From NCBI RefSeq assembly GCF_003286085.1, contig NW_020825288.1, positions 17,422,001-17,486,000 of the forward strand: a stretch of DNA of 64,000 bases. The letters run 5' to 3'. The notes beneath the pieces were generated by a model that saw only the letters and a program-made list of their open reading frames with translations, searched no databases and was not told the DNA's origin. The position numbers and the translations under genes were made by a program. Within the stretch, counting starts at the first letter, position 1. Every line of letters starts with the position of its first letter. This DNA is from Drosophila persimilis. Its lineage: Eukaryota > Arthropoda > Insecta > Diptera > Drosophilidae. Of the stretch, positions 12,206-22,904 are shown one piece after another.

Positions 12206-12215
12206 AACAGCTGTT
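12206..12215. promoter_or_regulatory. E-box core promoter motif (Ohler motif 5)
   Basis: Palindromic AACAGCTGTT in the divergent promoter, about 170 bp upstream of the DNA polymerase alpha B-subunit ATG. An identical decamer occurs at 51411-51420. Confidence 0.6.
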
Positions 12216-12320
12216 CGCGTGGTGATGGTAATTTCTCGATAGAAATATAAAACTAACCATAGATGCATACAAAACATTTAGAGCTATCGAATGAAGCGGC
12301 AATAGCAATCTATCGGTTTT

Positions 12321-12334
12321 TTTTGCCGCCAAAA
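12321..12334. promoter_or_regulatory. E2F-like site before the pol alpha B-subunit gene
   Basis: TTTTGCCGCCAAAA, close to the E2F consensus, 52 bp before the start codon. Role inferred from the known E2F control of fly replication genes; not tested here. Confidence 0.45.
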
Positions 12335-12386
12335 ATATATTTCTACAAAAAAAATTCTATAAAACAACACGCGAAACAAAATAAAA

Positions 12387-14216
12387 ATGGACACGGAAAT
12401 AAAGCAGCAATTCGACGAGATAGGCGTGGAGCCCAGCGAAGCGGTGCTGGACAAGTGCATGGAACTGGCCATCACGTACAGCATTGAGGATGCCACTGAG
12501 TTCGTGGAGCAGTGGATGGCCTTCAGCTTGTCCCATCTGCACGGGGAGGATCCAACGCCCGAGAATCTTGGCGAGTTCGAGCGCAAGGTACTCCAGCTGA
12601 AGAAGGACAAGGTGGGCTTCAAGACATCCACACAGAAAACGTATTCCCCAGCTCCTGTGGTCGCCACGAGCTCTCTCTCTACTTATGGCGTCATCGAGGA
12701 TGATCCCATGACGTACGACTATGGTATCGAGTCGTTGACAGACTCTTCGATGATGCACACGCCTAAGTCCAAGAAGGATCCGTCACGCTCCTCTGCCCTC
12801 AAGGGCGGCGTTCTCTTCAGTCCCGCCAGCTACACACCGCAGTCGGCCAAACGTACCCCAGCGGCAGGAACGGGAACACCATCGACGACAACAGTGGCCG
12901 GACGACCAGGAGACATTGTGGACACCTTCGGACACCCCAAACTGCTGGCCGGAACCACGTGGCAAGCCAAGCTGGAGCATTCCCTGCCCGTGTCGCAGAG
13001 ATTACTGCACCAGGAGGCTCCGCTGACGCTCAGCAACCTGGGCTACATGAACGACCTGCTTAGCGATAAGTGTGATAATCTGTACGACCGGCTGGAGGAA
13101 ACGGGGCGAGCGCTGGTGGAGAAGAAGCTCGGTGCGGAGGGAGCGGCCGACTGCAGCTGGTATCCACAGGACGGGCAGACGCTGCAGGCGCTGCACATGC
13201 TCTATGCCGTTGGCATGATACATTCCGAGGACGATGGCCCCCTGGACGCCCACTCGGCCTTTCTGGCCGTTACAGATGGAGAGGAAAGCAGCTTTCTGGA
13301 TTTGAACTTCACGCGTATCAAGTCGGCCAGCATCTTTCCGGGCCAGGTGGTGCTGGCGAAGGGATTCATACCCAAAGGCAACTCCTTTGTGGTGGAGGAG
13401 ATCCACACCGAGCGGAAGCTGACGCCGCCCTCGCCATTGAAGGTGGACAGAGAGCTGCAGTTCGTGGTGGCCGCCGGTCCCTATACACACAGTACGGACT
13501 TGTTCTACGATCCCCTGCACGATCTTCTCAAGTACCTGAAGGACCACAGACCGGATGTCCTCGTTCTGGTGGGTCCCTTTGTGGACGCGGATCACAAACT
13601 CGTCGCCGAAATGGCAGAGACCTTCGACTCGTTCTTCGAGAAGATGGTTTCGGGCATCATGGACGTGGTTGGAGGTCACACGACAGTCTTGATGATCAGC
13701 AGCCAGAAGGATGCCATGTCTCATACGGTCTACCCCACCCCGCCGCCTGCTCTACGCAAGACATACCCTAATCTGCACCTGCTGCCCGACCCCTCGATGG
13801 TGGACCTGGACGGGATCACGCTGGGCGTCACCTCCACCGACGTCGTGGACCATTTGCTCAGCCACGAGTTTGCGGCGAATGCCGGCGAGCGGATGCATCG
13901 GGCAATCAACCACCTGTTCAATCAGGGATCCTTCTATCCCATTTACCCGCCGGGGGACGAGGACATGTCCTACGATACGCAGCTGGCACTGAAGTACGCC
14001 CAGCTGCGGCAACTGCCCAATGTCCTCCTGCTGCCCGGCGACCAGAGGCACTTCATCCGGCTGGTTAGCGATTGCCTAGTAATCAATCCCGGACGGCTGT
14101 CGGACAAGAAGGGCGGCACCTTTGCCCGCTTCTTGGTTGCGCCCACAGCCCCTACGGCCACGGGCAAGGCCGCGAGCTTGTTCAACAGCGTAGCCTGTCA
14201 AATCCAACGTATTTGA
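12387..14216 (+). CDS. DNApol-α73: DNA polymerase alpha subunit B (73-kDa subunit of pol alpha-primase)
   Basis: Single-exon gene of 609 residues, close to the usual length of this subunit. It is the regulatory, catalytically inactive B subunit that holds the C-terminus of the pol alpha catalytic subunit in the primosome and helps start each Okazaki fragment. Visible features: an N-terminal helical domain (MDTEIKQQFDEIGVEPSEAV), a Ser/Thr/Pro-rich linker with possible CDK sites (HTPKSKK, SYTPQS), then the OB plus phosphoesterase-like core. Core motifs include GPYTHSTDLFYDPL, VLVGPFVDADH, DGITLGVTSTDVVDHL, LLPGDQRHFIR and DCLVINPGRLS. The calcineurin-like fold lacks the full metal-binding set, as in all B subunits. 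The ATG is preceded by a short AT-rich leader with an E2F-like site. Divergent from RUFY. Confidence 0.93.
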   Translation: MDTEIKQQFDEIGVEPSEAVLDKCMELAITYSIEDATEFVEQWMAFSLSHLHGEDPTPENLGEFERKVLQLKKDKVGFKTSTQKTYSPAPVVATSSLSTYGVIEDDPMTYDYGIESLTDSSMMHTPKSKKDPSRSSALKGGVLFSPASYTPQSAKRTPAAGTGTPSTTTVAGRPGDIVDTFGHPKLLAGTTWQAKLEHSLPVSQRLLHQEAPLTLSNLGYMNDLLSDKCDNLYDRLEETGRALVEKKLGAEGAADCSWYPQDGQTLQALHMLYAVGMIHSEDDGPLDAHSAFLAVTDGEESSFLDLNFTRIKSASIFPGQVVLAKGFIPKGNSFVVEEIHTERKLTPPSPLKVDRELQFVVAAGPYTHSTDLFYDPLHDLLKYLKDHRPDVLVLVGPFVDADHKLVAEMAETFDSFFEKMVSGIMDVVGGHTTVLMISSQKDAMSHTVYPTPPPALRKTYPNLHLLPDPSMVDLDGITLGVTSTDVVDHLLSHEFAANAGERMHRAINHLFNQGSFYPIYPPGDEDMSYDTQLALKYAQLRQLPNVLLLPGDQRHFIRLVSDCLVINPGRLSDKKGGTFARFLVAPTAPTATGKAASLFNSVACQIQRI

Positions 14217-14841
14217 AGACACAGGCCCGTACCCGCTGCACAGATCGTTAGTAGTTAAAGCATTTATTAATTTGTAATTTATATATTTATATATGTATAA
14301 TAGTTTACAGCTAACAGTAGGAAATGATGTCTAAACGTAAAAGTACTCGCTAGGATCTGATCTCGCTATGTACGATTGAGATGGAGTCCCAGTCCCAGTC
14401 CAAGTCCTGTTCTGGCCTGGCCCTTCCGCACACGAGTCAATTCCGAACTCAATTCGGTATCGAAATCGCACAGAAAAGTAAACTAAAAACTCCGATTGTA
14501 TATTTTAACTATACAAAAAATACTGTATGCCATGTTTCGTTCCAAAAAACACATCGCTCCAATATAAACCAGACCATCCAGCCGATCTAGCGGCATGCCG
14601 GCATGGGGGTAGGTAGCCGTTAAGTAACTGCCGTGCCGTGCCACCTGCGTGTTAAGTAATCATCGCCCTGCTCCTCGTGTCTCTTGTACTGTTGCGTACT
14701 GCGGTTTCATAGTTGGGTTGGAGTTCCTGGAGCTGCTGCTACGGCCGCCTACGACCGACCGCGTGGGCTGATGGGCGGCCGTCCAACAACTATCTGCACT
14801 GACCTTGGCTGCGTTTAGTTGTTGGGCTCCTGCTTGTATTG
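14217..14841. other. 3' UTRs between convergent genes
   Basis: Lies between the stop of the pol alpha B subunit and the stop of the minus-strand gene at 14842. AT-rich near 14270-14300, and GC-rich repetitive text (GGCATGCCGGCATG, about 14591) further on. No gene recognised. Confidence 0.4.
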
Positions 14842-15990
14842 TTATTGTCGGTTGTTGACCCCCTCCGGATTGTGGACGCCGCCGCCGCCGCTGACCATGC
14901 TGTGCTCCATATTCTTGACAATGACGTAGTTGGTGATGTGATTGATGGCCTCGTCCTGGAGCCGCTCCGGCCAGCGCTTCATATACGACTTGATGAAGTC
15001 GCTGAACGTGTCCACCTTGTCGGGTGTGCTCTTGTGCGTGTCCACGATGTTCTTCACAATGTCCACGAACTTGTCGTAGTCCTCGTGCGATTTTTTGATC
15101 TTGTTGTAGTTGGCCACACCGCCGTTGGTGTTGCCCCCACCGCTGGCCCCACTGCCGCCCGCAGCATTCATCTGCTGCTCCATGTTGTTGTCCGCGAGGC
15201 GAGCGGATGCAGCGGCAGCCACCGCCGCCACGGCCGCCGAGGAGGTCATGAAGTTGTCCACGCTGCCCGTGTTCGGCGGTGGCTGGGAGTGGTCCATAAA
15301 GTGGCGATGCATGCCGTACTCGGTCCTGCAATAGAACAGATAGGGAGATCAGTATAAGCTTCGGAACAGAATAAAGAATAGAGTGTAAGGAGTACTCACT
15401 TATAGAACCCCTCCGTGTTGTTGCTATTAAACTCTTGCTGAGACATTGGATTCTTCCAAACTGGTGACTCGGATGTGGATGGTAGGCTACTAGTATTCGA
15501 GGCACTAGTCATGCGTTTGTCTCTGTGGAAGATCAGATTCGCATTAGTTTCCATTAGTCATTATATCCCTTCCATGGGATTTGCATTACTTATTTACTTG
15601 TAACCCGTGTGAGCTGCCAGACTCTTGAAAACATCATCCACTTGACTGTAAAACTTCCAGGTGCTGATTATGCCCGTTGTCTCGAAGGTCTTCTGCTCCT
15701 GGCGATATCGCTGCGTGAGATTGTTGACTTTGAAGTGCACCTCAAGTGCGGTAACAGGGACGCCCAGGGACGTTAGCTGCTTGGCCATAGCCACATACAG
15801 ATGGCCATTGCGTTTGATGGTGCGCAGCTCATAGGCGCAGACTTTCCATAGTTTGATTAGCTCTAGTACCCCACTATCCTCCCATTGTCGACGCTTTTTG
15901 TTGAATTTTTCATACTGCAAGAGATACAGGTAAAGAGACGTATATCCAGGAGGAGCTTCAGATGGGCAGGAGAGGGGTACTCACAGGCAT
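14842..15990 (-). CDS. Probable MADF/SANT-like DNA-binding protein
   Basis: Four coding exons fit by phase: 15990-15985 (ATG CCT only), 15914-15598, 15522-15400 and 15325-14842, giving about 309 residues. The first exon contributes just Met-Pro before a GTGAGT donor. The second exon encodes a compact helical, Trp-rich domain (RRQWEDSGVLELIKLWKVCAYEL, ending FYSQVDDVFKSL) that resembles MADF/Myb-SANT-like DNA-binding domains. The C-terminal exon has Ala and Gly runs and a helical block (DTFSDFIKSYMKRWPERLQ) that could be a protein-interaction motif loosely like BESS. Such proteins are sequence-specific regulators in flies. I do not recognise the gene name. A Motif 1 element at 17104-17114 on the same strand suggests an upstream non-coding exon near 17.1 kb. 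Confidence 0.7.
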
Positions 15991-17804
15991 TTCACATGGG
16001 TCTCGCTGCCGACAAATGGGATTGCCCAACAAACTGCGTCTGCCAGCTGGTGCAGGACATGAAGCAGTACTTATCTAGTAGGCTGGCATATTGGACACGC
16101 GCATCCACTCCTGCAACAGCAACAACAGAAGTAAATCAATTAACAAGGTATTTCACTTTTAATTACACTGATATAATATAATATTTATATAATTGCGGGA
16201 AAATCTCATACAACACCATTTCTAAGGCGAATCTTTAAAGGTTACAGGGGGACGAGAACACCCACGCCTCCCTTCCCCCAACTAACGAACGAACGGGACT
16301 TGCCTGCGCACTATAATAACGGATTTTTAATTATCATTAAGCCGGCGCACACACAAACACACAGATGAGGCCCTCACACAGGCCCACACACAGTACACAG
16401 ACATAATACGCAATCCGTAAACAAATGCAAATATAGGGGGAAAAGGCAGAGAGAAACTCGATGTAAATTGCATCCAGCAGATACAAGATGTGAAGTTGAC
16501 GCGACGTTGGCTCAAAGCGTACTGACGCGGTTATTCCAGTATACTGCTATACCAGAGAAGAGATGAAGATGCTACATGCCACACAACTTTGACGCCGACG
16601 CCGCGGCCTGCCTTCGCACTTGCTTTTGCTTGGAGCCGCCGCCGCTGCCACTGCCAGCAAAAGTGTAGTTGTAAGTGCGCAAAGCGAGGGAGGGGGGGCG
16701 ATTCGATGGTTACTTTTCTTCAATACACACACGCACAACTTTTCCCTTTGCAGAGATACACACACACACACACAACATCAACTTTTTTTGGTGAGTCGAT
16801 TACGGCCACAGTGCATTCTTTACTTATTCTCCATGAGTAGCAGATTGCCGGGGGATGGGGGAGAGACAACACCAACACAACAACAGGCAGGCAGCACAAA
16901 ACAGAACTTGATTATAAGTCAAATAATTAAATTTTAATTATCTTCGAGAGGGAAACACACGAAAAACGACGTATCTGGTAGTACGCGCAGCTCTCGCCAC
17001 CAACACACCAACAAATAATGATGTTCTCTGCACAAGCGAGACAGCAGCAGCGCAAGCAACATGGTGTGAACGGGCCAGCTATAGTGCATAGGGTTTTTCG
17101 TGCCAGTGTGACCAGACAGTGGCAAAACAATACGTTGGGAATTGAAAGGGCCCGAGGAAATTCAACTTTTATTGCAATGAAAAGGGATCTGTTTAGTTTG
17201 GAATAGTAGTACTACCCCCCCCCCATCCGTTGTGCCATGCTTGATTTATCTGGCTTGATTTTAGGGCCTGGCAAAGCGCAATTTATCTTGTGGCCCCGCA
17301 GTCGCTCAGTCGGCAGCTGGCTGCTCTCTCCTCCTTCTCCTCCATCCAAACTCAGCTCAGCTCGTTAAGGCTGGCGGGCTACAAAGCAAACGCATTATCA
17401 TCATCATCAACTTTGGCTATGTTATGTTCCCCCCGCCCCCCTCTCTCTCTCTCTCTCCCTCTCAGGCACCATCAGTGATGATGCGCAACTGCTTTTGTTG
17501 GAGCATAACACACACACACACCAACACATGCATGTATTTGCCGGTCATCATCATTAGGTTGAAGCGACGGCAGCGACAGCGGCAGCAAGCAGCCCCCAAA
17601 TGCGAACGTCATTAGCGCCGGGCTAAATAACAAAAAATGATAATGTTGCTGCCTTTGCTGCTGCTGCCACAGTGTAATCATCATTAAATTGCACATCGTC
17701 CCGCGGAAGGCGGGTGGCAGCGGGTAGGAAGCGGAGAAGCAGAGGCAAGAACAAGGTCACCATCAGATTTTCGTCTATTCACATTTATTCTACTCCTCCA
17801 ACTC
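15991..17804. other. Upstream/5' UTR region of the MADF-like gene, simple repeats
   Basis: No convincing protein gene. Contains a (CA)n run at about 16758-16775, a pyrimidine tract of CCCCC and CTCTCT at about 17429-17463, and a second CA run near 17509-17520. A Motif 1 promoter element on the minus strand at 17104-17114 makes the 16-17.1 kb part a likely 5' UTR intron of the gene ending at 15990. Confidence 0.45.
17104..17114 (-). promoter_or_regulatory. Motif 1 (M1BP) core promoter element
   Basis: Reads TGGTCACACTG on the minus strand, an exact match to the fly Motif 1 consensus YGGTCACACTR. Oriented toward the MADF-like gene about 1.1 kb downstream. Motif 1 typically marks housekeeping promoters near the start site. 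Confidence 0.6.
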
Positions 17805-18748
17805 CTATTCGGTGGCCAGGCTGAAGGGCGACCCCGGTATGTGCTGTTCCCCCCACTTGGCCACCAAAATGTAATCCCCAGGATCCGACACGCGGTACGT
17901 GACCCGATGTACGTTGCGGCCGAGATGCTTCACCAGCACCTCGTCGCAAGGGCCCCGTGGTCCCAGGATGGCCACGAAGAGCATGTTGCTACCCGCCTGG
18001 CTGCAGTCCACGGTGAACTCGTTCCTCTCCAGGCAGCTCATGTGCGAGAGTCCTAGGCCCCGGCTCTGTACCTTGCTGGCATCCGACTGAAAGATAGGCA
18101 ATCCTGCAGGAGAATAAGGAGGGATTACCGTTGTGGAGGATTACACTCGAACGGGACCCACCTGCTGGACTGCTGGATTTTGTTTCCGTGGCCTCGGGAG
18201 CTCCCGCTATGGCTACTATGATGAAGGGAGACCGGGGCAGAATCACGGAGTTGCATTTGACGTGCACCTTGTAGAGTCCTGCACCAGAGGACAGCTGGCA
18301 GTCGATCTGGAAGCGCTCCGGGTCCAACTGCTGCTGCTGCACGGCCTCCAGCTGGCCGCTAGGACCCTCTACCCGAACATCAAAGTTCCCTTTGACACCG
18401 TTCCGCTTGAGGATGAAGCTGACGGAGCTGTTGATGCGGACAGCCCCGCTGGGAAAGTGCAGCAATTGCACCCTGCCCGCGTGGGTCAGCTCGGGAGCTA
18501 TGAAGACGCGGGGCGGCTCTGTGGGATATGCATCTGCAGAGCGGATCGGTTGGGGGTGTATATAAATAGACGGTTCGCTTCGATGTTTACTTCCTCATTG
18601 TCGACTCACCCGCGTCGGGCGTGCGCTGGTAGCGCCCAAAAATACCCTCTTTCTCCGCACTCGGCCCCTCGATCCCACCACTCCCACTCGGACACAGAGA
18701 GGCAGCTGCATTGGTGTTCAGACGCATCTCCTGCGACGCTTTGAACAT
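17805..18748 (-). CDS. CG5984: Mini-filamin: two filamin-type Ig repeats including the dimerisation repeat
   Basis: Three exons, 18748-18610, 18533-18162 and 18103-17805, in consistent phases, encode about 269 residues. After a short N-terminus come two filamin-type Ig repeats. The first spans about residues 54-160 (FIAPELTHAGRV through SPFIIVAI). The last repeat strongly resembles the C-terminal dimerisation repeat 24 of full-length filamins: KVQSRGLGLSHM, FTVDCSQAGSNMLFVAILGP, VLVKHLG, VAKWGEQHIPGSPF. There is no actin-binding calponin-homology pair and no rod, so it could bind filamin-type partners or dimerise but not crosslink actin on its own. Symbol is from memory and from proximity to TTLL6B; domain assignment is firm. 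A more 5' exon cannot be excluded. Confidence 0.75.
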
Positions 18749-20266
18749 GCCGCAACGGTCTCTGGGCAAATCTCTTTTTTACGGCTTTCTAAATATTTTC
18801 CGGATTGTAATTGCCGTGGACTGTGGACTGCCCGGTGGCTGCTCCTTTGCGAGACTGAGTTCAGTGCGCTCTCTCTTTCAATGCGAACGTATGGAAGAGT
18901 CTCCTCCTCCCCTCAATCGGAATGGAATTGCTCTCAAGATGCTCAATCTCAGAAAACTCTCTCTCGTCTCTGATCTAATGGATCTTTCGATGGGGCAGCG
19001 AACAGAACACGCGCCAAAATGCAAATGTTTATGATTTTTGTTAGCCGGGCAGCCTGCCAAGTCTATAGGAAGTCGGAGAGCCAGCTAATGACGAACTAAT
19101 GCTGGGCTATGCTACCCATTCCTATTTCCCATATGATATATTGAGAAGAGGCAAAAGAGATGAGATTAATTTGAGAAGAATTACCCCTGAAATAAACCCA
19201 CAAAATCAGATGCGAGAGAGTTATGCTAAAGAGTTTTTGATACAGAATTTATCCATTCAGAAAACAGATCCGTCTGCATTTCATTCAAAATTTATCCCTC
19301 TGCAATGGAGATGTTTCTTTTAGTGATATTATCAGTTATTTTTCCTAATCATAATATAAAACTTTTATTCGAAGCATACTCCCATCTCATTCTCATTATC
19401 TCCTAAGTTTCTAGAGAATCTATTCATTAAGAAATCATCGAATAATGTATTTCATTTGAGAACTTCACCCTCTAATAACACTTTGCAGCTATTTGAAAAC
19501 TTTTCACTGTATTTATATACATTCCACAAGGCAAAAATTAGGTTAGATTGTATTCGAATTTCCAATATACCACGAAATCTTTTTTAAAAATTCAAAATCT
19601 GTTTTTTTGACTTTGTGCACTTTTGTATCTTTCACTTGGCATTTGAAGCGCCAATATCCGAAAAAAATGTATGGGTCGAAAAGAGAATTGCATGACCTTT
19701 CATACGATTTTTTATTCATAGCGATAAAATGAATATACTTGAAGATATATGGAACTAAAGTAGCAGTTTTCTTCTTTTTTTATTTTTCTTCAACTTTGGC
19801 TTTTTTTTAATATATTTTATGTATAGTATGGAATTAGATTTGAAGTCGCTTTTTATTTTGGGGTTTAATTACATTTTTCTGCTTTCAGAAATGGATTGAT
19901 TGGATTGATTGACCTTGAAGTAAACCTCAAATTCGAGAAATTAAATGTTTCTGGCATAGTCCCTGAGTCCCTTAATATCTTGCTGTTTAGTATTTCCTTA
20001 TAGGAACTGAGTCCCTTAATATCTTGCAGTTTACTATTTCCTTATAAGATAAGTCTGTATTCTTCTATGTTCATTGTTCATCACGGAACCCGTCAGCATC
20101 AGAACCGAACAGATTGAGGACACCTCCCTGATCGGTTTGATGGGGCAGCTCTTTAATTTTTTCTTTTAATTAGAAAGTAAAATTTAACATATAACAAATT
20201 TAACAACATACGTGGAAATGTGGAAGTTCAAATGGGGAGGGAGGACGAAATGCCATGTGTGGCGTC
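18749..20266. other. AT-rich intergenic region
   Basis: Between the mini-filamin gene and TTLL6B. The first 300 bp are rich in CTCTCT/GAGA-type words and may be the mini-filamin promoter. The rest is AT-rich with no gene recognised. Contains one 44-bp tandem duplication (19963-20050). Confidence 0.4.
19963..20050. repeat. 44-bp tandem duplication
   Basis: Two adjacent copies beginning CTGAGTCCCTTAATATCTTG at 19963 and 20007, differing at a few bases. Intergenic. Confidence 0.85.
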
Positions 20267-22584
20267 TCATGTGTGCTGCTTGATGTCAAAGCCGTTCTGT
20301 AGATGCTGGTACAGATGCGGAAAAACGACCATGTCCGTGTTGGTCAGGTTGCCCGCCTCGTACAGCGTGGCATAGACCTAAGGAAAGGATCAGAAATAAA
20401 AGGACAGAGGAAAGTAAAGATGTTTACTTACATTCTCGGTGATCCGCAGCGTCTTGATCGCTTCAGTGCGCATTTGGAGCCAGGTGTGGCGCAGCCGTTC
20501 CTCCGCCTCGGAGATGAAGCCCGGCAGCCAGTGCTCCTGCAGGCGGTAGAGCTGGACGCGGTTCTTCTCGCGCACAGCTCGCGGCAGGATGACGAGCTGA
20601 CGCTTGCGCTTGTCAGTCTTGTTGCGTCCATGCAGCATCTGGTCCTGCTTGGCCTTCTTCTCCTCGATCTGGAGGCGCATCTTGCGGGCAAGATCCTCCC
20701 GCTTCTTGCTGGCCGCCGTCTCGGCGAAGATGGACACCTGATTAGTCTGGCCATAGAACTGGCTGTAGTACTCGGCCTTGGTGCCGTCGGGCGGAGGCAT
20801 GATCCTGCGAAAGTTTCCCATGTGACTGTCCTCCCAGGCGACTTGTTGGGCCAGTGGGTCCTGGTCCTCCTCGGGCTCAACCTTTTTCGGGCTGCCTTCG
20901 GTCTTTGTGGATCCACTGCAGACACGGGGACGCTGCAATCTGAATGGATGGCAGGAGTAGTATGATGGAAGGGCCAAAGGAACAAATAGATTTCTTACGT
21001 CTCGCCCTTGGTCTTGAGCAGGCGCTGCTTGACCCGCTTGCGATCCTCGCGCATGATCTGCTTCTTGTCCGCCAGCACAGCGCTGACCAGATTGAGGGTG
21101 TCCCGGATGAGAGGACGCTTGACTTCGCGATCCACCTGCTCGTTGGTGTGGAAGCTGGGCGAGTGATTGACCTCCAGGATGTAGGGCTTCAGCTTCCAGT
21201 CCACCAGAATGTCGAATCCGAGTATCTCGAAGCAGGCCTGGATCTTGTCGTGGCCGGGGAAGCAGGCGTGGTAGTTGTGCTTTAGCACGGGCCAGGCACT
21301 GAGCACCGTCTTGATGATCACATCGTCAACGTTCGTCCAGAACTCCTCCACATCGTAGTTGTGCCTGCGCATCCAGTTGTTGATGGCGCTCAGCTTCCGC
21401 TTGCTGCCGCAGTCGTCGTTGTCGCACAGCTCGTAGTGGGAGTTCCTTTTGTTCACCGAATAGTTCGTGAGGTGCATGTACAGGTCGTTGGAGTTGCCCG
21501 GCGTGGGCTCCACGTACTTGTTCGTGGCGAACCGGGCCAGGCCCTCGTTGTACACGAAGATACGCAGCGGATCCACCGATGTAATGAGTGTATAGACCCG
21601 CAGATCGAACTTGTAGCCATCGATGAGAAGGGGCTGTTAGAATGGTTATGGTATGGGTTAGGCATGCGGCCGATCTAGAGTCGAATGGTTACCCACTCGG
21701 TGGACGTAGGTCTGGCAGATGAGCCGCTCGTTGGCCCCGATGGTCTTCAGATCGTTGGTCAGCCAGATGCCGCGTCCCTGGGCGCCCGAGTCCGGCTTTA
21801 AAATGAACGTCCGCTTGTGGGTCAGAGCATAGTTCATGGCATCCCCATAGCTGGACAGAAGGGGGAACACTTAATGATCGGACAGGGAAGAATATACCTT
21901 CACTTACTCCGCTGGCAGCATCCAGGTCTTGGGGAAGATCTTGTAGTCGTGTGGATACACCTTGAACATGCGGTTGAGGTTGCGCGAGAGCAGATCCTTG
22001 CGACAGATCTCGATCATGCCGGGAAAGTGGTTGATCTGCTGGAAGCGCTTCATGTTCTTGAAGAGCTCTACGCCGGGGAACGAGTCCGACCAGAGAATGT
22101 TCCACAGTTTGGTCTCCTTGACCAGCTTGTATCCGAGGGTCTTGGATATCCTGCCGATCATCGCGTAGCGTGAGTTGGACACGCAAATGGCGCTTTTGGA
22201 CTCGCTAATGGAGCGGTCATCATCTCGCGAGGATTTGACAGGCACCTGCCTAGTGCAGGCCAGCCGATAGCACTTGTCGTTCAGCTGGATGTAGCTCTGG
22301 ATCCCAGCCTCCGGCGGAATCTCGTCGCCTACGGGGCTAGAGCAGTGCGTGTCCTTGCCACCTGACAGACGGGAGGCCGCCTTCTTCTTGCCCTTGGTCT
22401 TCTTGGAACGACGGCGGGGGGAACTGGACCACTCGAGGTCAGACTCATGGTGGGGACGTTGCTCGCTGAGGGCCATGTCCAGCCGAGCGCAGGTGCGCTG
22501 CTCTCGGTCCTTGCGAATCTTCTCCTTCGAAAAGCGTCGCAACTCCTGGATGCGTTTGTAAAACTTGGAATTTTTCAAATTCAT
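20267..22584 (-). CDS. TTLL6B: Tubulin tyrosine ligase-like polyglutamylase, TTLL6 group
   Basis: TTLL6-type enzymes add glutamate chains to tubulin C-terminal tails, mainly on axonemal and neuronal microtubules. Five exons fit: 22584-21908, 21850-21697, 21633-20999, 20939-20432 and 20377-20267, about 694 residues. An Arg/Lys/Ser-rich N-terminus precedes the TTL ATP-grasp domain. Visible motifs: NHFPGMIEICRKDLL, ILKPDSGAQGRGIWL (nucleotide loop), DGYKFDLRVYTLITSVDPLR, LYMHLTNYSVNK, EILGFDILVDWKLKPYILEV with the metal-binding Glu, NHSPSFHT. A Lys/Arg-rich helix after the core (DKKQIMREDRKRVKQRLL) is the expected microtubule-binding segment. Codons just upstream of the ATG at 22584 look coding and follow a possible acceptor, so an extra 5' exon is possible. 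Catalytic residues look intact. Confidence 0.85.
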
Positions 22585-22904
22585 CTCCCGAATGGCTCGA
22601 AACTTCTGTCTGTCAGAACTTTATTATAATGGAAAATTTCTGGGGCTAAAACTACTAATGTAAAAAGGTAAATGAGGTCTCTGTCGATGATGGACCTGGC
22701 CGGAGCTCCTCACAAATAAAAATAAAAACTACTTTGAGTATTTTGTGATGTGTTGCTAAAATTTAAATGGTCGAAGATGTAACCAAAAATGACGCTAGAA
22801 TCAACGTACAAAACGATTATATTATAATATACGGGTAACAATATAGAGGCTTTAAGGCACAGTTCAGATCTTGGATCGAGTAAATATACGATATGTATGA
22901 ATGG

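Larger units (their letters stand above)
12071..12386. promoter_or_regulatory. Divergent promoter between RUFY short form and DNA polymerase alpha B subunit
   Basis: 317 bp separate the two start codons. Seen here: AACAGCTGTT at 12206-12215, which matches the fly E-box core-promoter motif (Ohler motif 5). TTTTGCCGCCAAAA at 12321-12334 resembles an E2F site. Partial DRE-like words CTATCGAA (about 12288) and CTATCGGT (about 12310) are also present. Fly DNA-replication genes are known to be driven by DREF and E2F, so the content fits the plus-strand gene. Transcription start sites are not determined. Confidence 0.6.
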
